DNA of 64,000 bases from Histoplasma ohiense (taxonomy: Eukaryota; Ascomycota; Eurotiomycetes; Onygenales; Ajellomycetaceae): contig JAEVHH010000005.1 of NCBI GenBank assembly GCA_017607445.1, forward strand, positions 2,609,001 to 2,673,000. Direction: 5' to 3'. Positions 36,408-44,846 of this stretch are shown here, in pieces (the first letter of the stretch is position 1; every line of letters begins with the position of its first letter). The position numbers and the translations under genes were made by a program. Below the pieces are notes generated by a model. It was not told the DNA's origin. It did no database searches and saw only the letters and a list, made by a program, of their open reading frames with translations.

Positions 36408-37412
36408 ATGTCAGCGTTTGGCCACGCTTCAACAGCGCCAAATGCTGTACCACGAAACGAAAGAACCCTCCGTTGGCTAGATAGCCAGGGGGAGCCGGAT
36501 TTTGTAAACGACAACCACCTCAGAACAAACGCTGAGATCGTAATACAGATCCAGGGAACCAAAGGCTGCTTTGATGAGTATATCCATCTACGAGCCCCGA
36601 GAAGCAATCTTGATGTGGATTTCGAATCATCAACCGGAAATGTTACCATCACCGAAGTGACAACTGTACCAGAACCAGCGACGGACGCGGCATCACAAGA
36701 AGAAACAGCAGGGGGAAAAGAAGAACCCTATCCCTCCCCAGGCTGCTCACGGCTAAAACCTAAAAATCCCTCGCGCCTCTCCGTCCTTCTACGCCTCAAT
36801 CGCAAGATATGCGAGCTCGTCAAACTCGAAGAGCTCAAAGACATGTCCCTACTCCTCAGCATCCGCGTCGCGAAGGGCCAGCGCCTCAGCACAGAACACC
36901 ACCAATACGGCTTCATCAGCGGGCACGTCGTGAGCGCGCTGGAGAACGTGCTTGGGAAACCACGGCAAGTACGCGGCATGCAGATTCTCCTCCCTGCCTC
37001 GCAGATACCATGGAAATGGACCGCGGGGACCGTGCTGGTGACCTTTGGCAAGATGTCTGCGCGGGAGAGGAGGAACATGGGCCTGATCTACCGGCGGGTC
37101 ATGGAGTGTCAGTACCAGATCCAGGAGTATGGCAAGGTGGTTCCCAAGGAGAGAGAGTTGGGGGAGCTGGTGGAGCAGGAAAGGGTGGCTGCGAGGAACT
37201 TGGAGGAATTGGACGTTGCGGATAGGCGGGATTGGTTGATGAGGTATGAGAAGATTGTTGATGAAGAGGCTGTTGTGAAGACGAGGGATCAGTGGGTTAT
37301 GGAGGGGGAGAGGTTGAGGAAGGAGCACAATGCGCTGCTGGATGTCATTGGAGCATATACAAAGGCTGCGGAAGGGTTTGAAGGGGAAGCGCGTGGGAAT
37401 CGGGAAGTTTGA
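36408..37412 (+). CDS. Unrecognised single-exon protein, 334 residues
   Basis: I do not recognise this family. The frame is open from the ATG at 36408, the first in-frame ATG; another ATG at 36391 is out of frame and would make a short upstream ORF. Residues about 1-100 include a mixed beta-like segment (A-E-I-V-I-Q-I-Q-G-T-K-G). The middle is Glu/Pro/Thr-rich. Residues 130-215 look folded (R-L-S-V-L-L-R-L-N-R-K-I-C-E-L, then Y-G-F-I-S-G-H-V-V-S-A-L-E-N-V-L). The last 120 residues are a highly charged helix, probably coiled coil. Codon third positions are GC-rich in the middle and G-rich at the 3' end, unlike the AT-rich DNA around it, which supports real coding. No signal peptide or membrane segment is seen. 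Confidence 0.6.
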   Translation: MSAFGHASTAPNAVPRNERTLRWLDSQGEPDFVNDNHLRTNAEIVIQIQGTKGCFDEYIHLRAPRSNLDVDFESSTGNVTITEVTTVPEPATDAASQEETAGGKEEPYPSPGCSRLKPKNPSRLSVLLRLNRKICELVKLEELKDMSLLLSIRVAKGQRLSTEHHQYGFISGHVVSALENVLGKPRQVRGMQILLPASQIPWKWTAGTVLVTFGKMSARERRNMGLIYRRVMECQYQIQEYGKVVPKERELGELVEQERVAARNLEELDVADRRDWLMRYEKIVDEEAVVKTRDQWVMEGERLRKEHNALLDVIGAYTKAAEGFEGEARGNREV

Positions 37413-38393
37413 ACGGGTGGGTTTTGTTCGCTATGCTGGGGGGGATCTGGACTACCTACTACGCACTTGGGTTATTAAATACAATTTTATCACATTTTCC
37501 GATCGATCCCTACAGGTTCAAGGAGAAAGACCAACCCTGGATCCCGTTTCGCTCGCAAAGTGAAGGAAAGACAGATCGGATATACATAAATTTCTGACGT
37601 GAGGTTGCAAGAATAATAGCTTTCACCTAAAGGTCACGGTGTTTATCAGGCGCTTGATATGAATATTAAATTAAATACCTCTCAGTAGCTAGAACCGAAT
37701 TGCAATAATAACTATGTTCCTGGAATATTCCTGTAAATAAATTTAATTTAAGTTTTGAAAATAAGAAATCCCCCCACACATCTCTACCGATAGAAATTTT
37801 CAAGTCGCCGCTGAATCCTGCGCAGACCGTGTGCTGCAAACACGAAATGGAAAACCGGAATGTCTCAATACCACTGGACTCTCCTCCGTTGACGACCACA
37901 TATTTGTGAACTGCGCTGCCCACATATGATATGCTGGACCGGACTGTCTGTATATCTGACTTTGGCGTCCGGTTTGATGGAGACTTGGGCCACAGGTTCC
38001 ATAGTTGCCTCGGCAGTTGAACCTTGGCACGCTTCGACCATTTGGGTAGGGTTGGCCAGACGACAAAAACAACGAAAACAAGCAGCCGTGTCTGATTGGA
38101 TAATCAAGCCTGCGCTGCCCGATCCCGCTAAATATAGCCAAGCCCAGTCCCCCGCGACGGTTCCTGTCGAGCCAGCCCTGGAGGGCATGTGACTTCCAGA
38201 TCGCATCGGTGATATCCATACCGGAAAAAAGTAGACTTATTATACGACCGGATTATGGTTGTTCCACTGTGCCAGTCGGCGACACTGTCGCTGAATGGTA
38301 AATCTTAAATTCTTAATATAATGGTGGATAAGCTGTAGAATCACTCTAAAGCAATTACAAAATGAAAAAAATCATCATTGTATTGACAATGTT
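37413..38393. other. Intergenic DNA with a GC-richer island
   Basis: The stretch at about 37670-38220 is GC-richer than its flanks and has overlapping open frames on the minus strand, but no recognisable product and no convincing start. The rest is AT-rich. Confidence 0.35.
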
Positions 38394-38394
38394 T

Positions 38395-38510
38395 AGACTG
38401 GCTGGTGGGACCATGAATTACATGTTTGATTTGATTTGGTTTGGTCCTAGTCCATTTCTTGGTGTGATTTCCAGTGGAACCAGAATCAGAATGGGAGTGT
38501 AAAGTGACTA
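38395..38510 (+). repeat. Inverted-repeat arm A, left copy
   Basis: About 115 bp. The reverse complement reappears at 39871-39986 with only a few substitutions. It starts AGACTGGCTGGTGGGACC and contains a GATTTGATTTGG block. Confidence 0.85.
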
Positions 38511-38666
38511 TATTGTTGTTGTTGTTCTTCATATTTTTTCTAAGGCCATATACAGTCTGAGACTATGACAGTCTTCATCTCACTAGTCTACTCTTATGTT
38601 CAGCTACTCTCTAGTTACATTTCTCTATTCATAACTGAGTCATTCTTGATGAAGAGACTTCACTAT

Positions 38667-38803
38667 TAGACTGGCTGTGTGACCATGCATGGGACTGGGA
38701 CTAAATATTTCTCCAGTCCCATTATCAAATTTCTTAGTCCTGGTCCCATATAGTGTTTATTAAATTAGTCACTTTACACTGTTTATATTATAAATCTAGT
38801 CCC
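38667..38803 (+). repeat. Inverted-repeat arm B, left copy
   Basis: It starts TAGACTGGCTGTGTGACCAT and pairs with 39990-40127 in reverse complement. Its first 10 bp are the same as those of arm A, so A and B are related termini. Confidence 0.8.
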
Positions 38804-38923
38804 AGGTCATGTTCTTCTTATAAATTACTGTAGATGATATAATGCTATGAGTGTTACCAAAAATCATTATCTATCAAAAGAAGTTTAGTGTATTTATGCT
38901 CTAGTTCTATTTTGAACTAGTAA

Positions 38924-39658
38924 TGATAGTGATAGATAGATTCACTGCAGTAGATAGGTTGGCAGCGATAGATTGGCAGCGATAGATAGGTTGGCAGTGG
39001 TAGGTAGGTTGGTTGGCAGCAATAGATAGATTCGCCGCGGTAGATAGGTTGGCAGCGATAGATTAGCAGTGATAGATAGATTGGCAGCAGCGATACATTG
39101 GCAGCGATAGATTAGCAGTGATAGATAGATTGGCAGCAGCGATACATTGGCAGCGATAGATTAGCAGTGATAGATAGATTGGCAGCAGCGATAGATTAGC
39201 AGTGATAGATAGATTGACAGCAGCAATAGATTAGCAGCGATAGATTAGCAGCAATAGATTGGCAGCGATAGATAGATTGGCAGTGGTAGATAAATTGGCA
39301 GCGATAGATAGATTCGCCGCGGTAGATAGGTTGGCAGCAGCGATACATTGGCAGCGATACATTGGCAGCGATAGATTAGCAGCGATAGATAGCTTAGCAG
39401 CGAGGGATAGCTTAGCAGCGAGGGATAGATTAGCAGCGAGGGATAGCTTAGCAGCAATAGATAGGTTGGCAGCGGCGATAGCTTAGCAGTGAGGGATAGC
39501 CAGCGAGGGATAGCTTAGCCAGCGAGGGATAGCTTAGCAGCGAGGGATAGATTAGCAGCGAGGGATAGATTAGCAGCGAGGGATAGGTTGGCAGCGGCGA
39601 TAGATTAGCAGCAGTAGATAGGTTGGCAGGGGTAAATTGGTTGACAGCACTAGATAGG
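38924..39658. repeat. GATAGATTGGCAGC-type minisatellite
   Basis: About 735 bp of imperfect tandem units of 14 and 18 bp, such as GATAGATTAGCAGC, GATAGATAGATTGGCAGC and GAGGGATAGCTTAGCAGC. The array sits inside the inverted-repeat element. The units lack the regular spacer structure of a CRISPR array. Confidence 0.92.
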
Positions 39659-39725
39659 GGTGATATCTCCACCAATCATATCATCAGAATGGGACCAAAC
39701 CTCAGTCAAAATCATAATCAGTCCC

Positions 39726-39783
39726 TCGGGGGCATCAGTATTCAGCTGTCAGAGGTGAAATTCTTGGATTTGCTGAAGACTAA
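39726..39783 (+). other. 18S rRNA gene fragment (58 bp)
   Basis: The segment reads as the small-subunit rRNA region containing GAGGTGAAATTCTTGGATTT, preceded by GGGGGCATCAGTATTCAGCT and followed by GCTGAAGACTAA. This matches, from memory, the Eurotiomycete 18S sequence over its whole length. The flanking bases are unlike 18S. It is a captured fragment, not a functional rRNA gene. Confidence 0.85.
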
Positions 39784-39870
39784 AGATCATGTTCTTATTT
39801 TTGATAGTCAGTCACTTTACATGAAATATCAAGATTTATTAGTCCCATTTCACTCATGTTTTAATAATTC

Positions 39871-39986
39871 TAGTCACTTTATACTCCCATTCTGATCCTG
39901 GTCCCACTGGAAATCACACCAAGAAATGGACTGGGACCAAACCAAATCAAATCAAACATGAAATTCATGGTCCCACTGGCCAGCCT
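39871..39986 (-). repeat. Inverted-repeat arm A, right copy
   Basis: Reverse complement of 38395-38510, including CCACTGGAAATCACACCAAG and CCAAATCAAATCAAACATG. Confidence 0.85.
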
Positions 39987-39989
39987 ATC

Positions 39990-40127
39990 TGAGACTAGAA
40001 TTATAATATAAATCATGTAAAGTGACTGATTTGATAAACACTATATGCGACTAGAACTAAGATATTTGAGAATGGGACTGAGGAAAAATTTGATCCTGGT
40101 TCTCTGCATGGTCACACAGCCAGTCTA
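39990..40127 (-). repeat. Inverted-repeat arm B, right copy
   Basis: Reverse complement of 38667-38803 with visible divergence. It ends GGTCACACAGCCAGTCTA. Confidence 0.8.
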
Positions 40128-42016
40128 GATGTAGCTGCTGAGAGGTGAGTGCAGATGCATTGATAAGCTGCTGAGACTGCTGAGAGCAGAGCAGAAATGA
40201 AAGAGGATTGACAGGTAATGCAGATTGCTAAATCTTCAGAGTCTACAGAGCTTGCTGAGTTTGCTCTGCACTATTATTAGCTGTAATTTCATCATTTCTG
40301 AGCTGTTTTTCTTCATTTTTTGACAGTTCTCTACTTACATTCAGCCATTTTGACTCCTTTGATTGTATTACAGATGTTTTGAGAATTGAGATGTAAATTG
40401 TTGCATTTCAACTGCTTGCTGTTTGATTGTAATTGCTACATTCTCTACATAAGCTGTCTGACATTTAATTACACTTTACTTAGCACTTCTACATTAACTC
40501 TACAACACTACTATGATGTTATTCATCTTTTTCATCTATGTGATTGTTCTTGATTAACAGCTGTAGATTACATGGAATTCACCTATACATGCAGCCGTTG
40601 TATATCTCATTACGTTCGCCCGAGGGATTAAACGGCGCGTTTTCAAGCTGGATAAGCGAGCACAAGCGAGCGATTGCGGCTTGTAATAAATAATGGATTA
40701 AAAGAAAAAAATAATAATCATAAAGATCTTTCAAAATGTTATTTTACATTTCTTTGATTGGAATGTGGAATGGAAAAACAGAGCACTTGATGCGACATTA
40801 CCCAGCGCGTTTTTGTTTTCTTCTGGACGTTGCGTCCTTCACGCTCAGCCACCAGGCGCCAGATCAATAGGGGGAATCGAACAACCCCACTGCCTCACTC
40901 CGCCCGCTTTGGTAAGTTTATTGGTCTTTAACTACTTCTGTTGCCGTATTTTCTGGGAGCTGCTTCAGAGTCGTATGATCGACCCCGTTGGATAATCTCA
41001 TGTCTCCTCATTTTTCCTGCGTAATTAACCATGGTAAAAAATGCTGATCATCAAAATGGTTAGATTCTAACCTTGGACAAGATCTACTATGTATGTAGAT
41101 AGGAGTTTGGCACCTTTTTCTATCATTCTTTGACACGTGTAATTAATTTTACCCCGGATAGTTTCCTTATATAGAGGTAAATATTATGCCAATCGTTGTC
41201 AGTCATTTAGAAGAATTCTAGTATCGAACTAGTTCTAGTTGGTGGGTTCTGCTCTGCTCTGCCGATGGGTGCTGCTGAGTATAACATCATGATGTGTTGT
41301 TCAACAGATCTCGGTGATAAAGGTGTGCCTGGGCCTACATAACTCTGGTTCGAATTTCTAAGGTGATTCTAACCATGAATTATGAGGGTGATGAGAGCCA
41401 CTTTTCTACGCAGTAACTACGTTCAAGTAGGTGTCCCGTGTGAGGGTCATATTATTATTAATAGTCCAGGCATTGAAGAGATACAGATATTTCATTCCAA
41501 AAATATAAGCAGGGAGAGGAAGATATATATATATATTGGTCTCGATGATATTACGTATATATATATTTTGTTTAATTTTTAAATTTTAAATTTAATTTTT
41601 TTTTTCTTCATTTCCTACTCGGAAATTTTGATTGATGGGAGATTTTTCATAACCTGCTCTCATGTTCTGTTCTGGTCTTGATGGGATAGGTTGATAGGGA
41701 GAAAACAAACAGAACGCAAAATACGGCTTTTTATGTATACAGGTTGGGAAGGGGAGGGGGGAAACAAAGAAGTAAAAGGAGAGCAACCTTCCTGGCAAGT
41801 TCGAAATGCTTGGATTGTGCACTCTGGGCCTCTTCCTTTCCTTTCCTTCTCATTCCTTCTCCTTCTTTTGAAGTTCCATTGGGGTGTTGGAATGTCTGTC
41901 ATGTTTGTGTACATGAGAACCTTCATCTAGATATATCACCTCAAAGTTGAGCATTTGACGTGTAACTGTAATGTCCCAAGCTCCAGCTCATCCTACTTCG
42001 AGTGAACCAGAAGCCT
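40128..42016. other. AT-rich intergenic DNA right of the element
   Basis: A CTG/GCTGAG-rich stretch lies near 40130-40260 and TA-rich repeats near 41520-41590. The right end is the 3' flank of the Bax-inhibitor-like gene. No gene was recognised. Confidence 0.45.
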
Positions 42017-43136
42017 CTACTTCCGGTTGTTACCTCTCATACCTAGAATCTGAACCATCCGGATGAAAATATTCAAGAAATCAAGCTCGAGACTGATGCT
42101 CTCATTCACGACGTCCTTCTTAATTAGCCGTCGCTCCGCCATGCGAGCATGGTGCAAGATCTTTTGAATATCATAGAGCGTAAAGCCTCCGAAGACCGCG
42201 AGGCCACCGTATAGCCAGATGCGCTCAGACCACGCAAGGGTTCGGGCGGCCGTGGCGGGGACAACGAGGGGAGCAATGCCGGACAAGGCCACGATGGCAA
42301 CGCCGGCAAGTAAGGGACCGCCGAGATAGAGGTATTTCTCTTGCTTGGCCGTTGCACCGACGAAGGCGATAGAGCCCATCATGCCAACCGTGTAGAGGCC
42401 GGCGCGGGCGAGAAGGGCGGGGGATAGGAACATTAGCGGGGAGAGGACGGCGGCTTGGGTCAGGTTAAAGGCGCCCCACAGAGCGTATTTCTGGAGGTAG
42501 CTGTTTCGAAGATGTTAGGTCTCTCGAGAAATAAAGAAGGCGGATGGATGGTGGCGATTGGGGAGGGGAGGGGGGAGGAATTCGTTTCCCAACTTACTTC
42601 TCAGGAGCCGTGTAAAATGTTCCATACATGGTCCCGATGCTAGCGACTAAACTCAGCCCGACAACCGCCCATGGATTCGTGGCCATCAGCCTGTAAGACC
42701 ACCCGGAGGTGTGCAGAGCGCGAGCTGCGACAGCGATTATTCCGATACCAAGGCCAGTGTGCATAAAAGTTTGGTTCAGATACTGCCGCTCGAAAAGTGG
42801 CATGCCGCCATCTTCCCTCGTTTCGCGGTTGAAGATCATGTTTGTTGCAACGATGGTGCCTCCCACGATGGCCGCACCATAGAGTAGCTTTTGCGTCCTG
42901 TTTCCTGACGCATGTGCCTCCTGGTAGGAGATTTGTCGGTATGTCCGGCGGAATGCATTTTGATATGTTTGATTGAATCGTGCGAAGGTGGAAGGCCGCT
43001 TCGGAGTCGATGATGAGGAGGATGGCGCTTGTTTCAAACGGGAGCTGTGAATGAATCGAGATGTTGTGCTTGGCTGCCTTGGAAAATGTTTGAGCGTCGT
43101 AGAGACGGCAAATGGGCGACGGAGAATGAACGACAT
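42017..43136 (-). CDS. Mitochondrial Bax inhibitor-1 family protein (GHITM/TMBIM5-like)
   Basis: Two exons, 43136-42598 and 42500-42017, encode 340 residues. The N-terminal 60 residues (MSFILRRPFAVSTTLKHFPR onward) are Arg/Ser-rich with I-H-S-S, as in a mitochondrial targeting sequence. Seven or so hydrophobic helices follow, from L-L-Y-G-A-A-I-V-G-G to the segment before A-W-S-E-R-I-W-L-Y-G-G-L-A-V-F-G-G-F-T-L-Y-D. The tail L-D-F-L-N-I-F-I-R-M-V-Q-I-L-G is the conserved BI-1 C-terminal helix. The human homologue GHITM/TMBIM5 is an inner-membrane protein affecting cristae, cytochrome c retention and cation exchange; the role here is inferred. The gene diverges from CGI121 across 263 bp. Confidence 0.92.
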
Positions 43137-43399
43137 GGCTAGCAGTGAGATCAGGATGAACGAAGGACCACAGACGTGGAATCTTGAGAAGCAGATAGGA
43201 AAATGGGCGGATCTCCGGGTTCAAGAAACTTCCAAATGATGTCAATCACGTGATCCATAGATAGCTCCGAATGTCGCAACCAGGTGAAATTTCATTTTGT
43301 TTGATCTACATATTTAAAGACCATGCGGGTTCCATCCGTCCCTGCCAACGTTGTTTTTCCCTTGGATGTGAGGCACCATCTTTATGCCGTTCTTTAAAC

Positions 43400-44168
43400 A
43401 TGCCCTCCATTCAGACTATCCAGCTTTCCCATCTGCCCTCGAACAGCCCAGTGCATATCGCGTTATATCGAGATCTCCAAAATGCATCGTTTCTAAGGGA
43501 GCAACTACTTGCTGGAAATACTGAATTTGAATATACCTTCATCGACGCTGCAACGGTGGGATTATTGCCCCAGACCCCGCACACGAGGGGCATTTGGTTC
43601 TGTTGAAAAAGTTCTAACCTGAAAGGCCGATAGATACTCTCTACTACCCACCTGCTTGCAGCTGTGTTTCGAGCACTTAATGACCACCAAAACAACCGGT
43701 TGAAGTCGAAGAATGTTCATTCGGAAATAGTATATTCGCTCAGCGCTAATAATAATGTCCGTGCCATCGTTCTATCTTGATCATTTTCCCACGGTATTTA
43801 GATGGGTATTACTGACTGCTGGATAGATTGCAGAATCCTTTCGAAAATTTGGGTTGACCGACGCCACAAAGGATTTAATAGTGGTAAAAGTTTCCATGCC
43901 ACCAGGGGTGACAAATGAGTCCGTAGCTCAACATCTGGGGGAAGTGGTCAAGGGAATCTCACTTACTTTTGACGACGATAACCTCCGTCTGGTGTCAGAT
44001 ATTGGCAGGATTAAGAAGGCATATAAGTTGGGTTCGGGGATTACTAAACCAGCGCCGAAACCTGAACCTGGCAAGGCTGGCCAGAACTACTCCCATAAAC
44101 CGGTGGAGATCGAAATGAGAGATCTCGAAAGGACCATTCTTGGCCTCATGGCTTTAAGGGGCTCGTGA
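43400..44168 (+). CDS. CGI121: KEOPS/EKC complex subunit Cgi121
   Basis: Three exons, 43400-43555, 43634-43756 and 43827-44168, encode 206 residues. Family landmarks are visible: L-Q-N-A-S-F-L-R-E-Q-L-L-A-G, F-E-Y-T-F-I-D-A, then H-L-L-A-A-V-F-R-A-L-N-D in exon 2 and I-A-E-S-F-R-K-F-G-L with K-D-L-I-V-V-K-V in exon 3. Cgi121 binds the Bud32 kinase and tRNA 3' ends within KEOPS, which makes the t6A base at position 37 of ANN-decoding tRNAs and affects telomeres in yeast. The introns use GTGGGA and GTCCGT donors, weaker than usual, but the protein joins match the family. SLX4 follows on the same strand. Confidence 0.9.
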
Positions 44169-44846
44169 TTAATCTTGATGTTGCGGCTGATTTCGATGTT
44201 ATATCAGAAATTGTTGAATGGCCATCTAAGGATATTTTCCTCTCTCACGGCTTCGAGTTTTTCCATTTCTATTGGATTCTTTCGCAAGCTTCGGCTGATA
44301 CATATGTTAATGATGGTCATTTTCATTCTTATTGTGAATTATGTCAGGAATATACTGGTCGGGGAGGGGGCTTGTCATTCATAACAGGAAAGTTGTTAGC
44401 CGAATCCAGGAGATTTTTATTTAGGAGTTTTCCTTTTGATCAACCAGCCAGAATCTTTCTCTTGGTTATGGCCATGGAACGAACTTACCGAACTAGTACC
44501 CTCTAAAAAAGGCGGCATGACATTTCCCGGCGCACAACTTGCTGCAAAAATAACTGGTGAAAGAATAGTAGCAAATACAATCAGTAGAACGAGCGCGAAA
44601 TACCAGATACAGCAACAGAGTAGTAGTTCTCTTGGAAACAACATGGTTGCCCGGACAGCACGCCACTCTGTCCCAATCGGGTAACCCTCCAAGAAGCTTG
44701 CGCCAAGCTTTCTCATTTGGTCAAAATCTCGACGTCACAGATAAACATCGAAACATAACATTGAGCAGCATTGCGGCTCTCACAGATGTTGAGGCCTTTG
44801 GTGATTTTCTAATTCGCACCATACTCCCACAGGCATACCCGGAGCA
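44169..44846. promoter_or_regulatory. CGI121 3' flank and SLX4 upstream region
   Basis: These 678 bp hold the CGI121 3' UTR and the SLX4 promoter or leader. Short frames occur but none is conserved. No clear regulatory site was recognised. Confidence 0.45.

Larger units (their letters stand above)
38394..40127. mobile_element. 1.73-kb inverted-repeat element, MITE-like, TA-flanked
   Basis: The outermost 11 bp (TAGACTGGCTG and its complement) are an exact inverted repeat beginning and ending in TA. Two pairs of longer arms occur: 38395-38510 is nearly identical in reverse complement to 39871-39986, and 38667-38803 matches 39990-40127 with more differences. Differences in the first pair are mainly G/A or C/T, as left by repeat-induced mutation or deamination. 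There is no transposase frame. TA target and inverted ends suggest a non-autonomous Tc1/mariner-type element or two nested copies (inference). It encloses a minisatellite and an 18S rDNA-like fragment. Confidence 0.72.

Noticed and set aside
38924..39658. Tandem array considered as CRISPR or as a coding repeat gene
   Set aside because: Units are directly abutting with no unique spacers, lengths vary, and frames open on both strands come from repeat periodicity.
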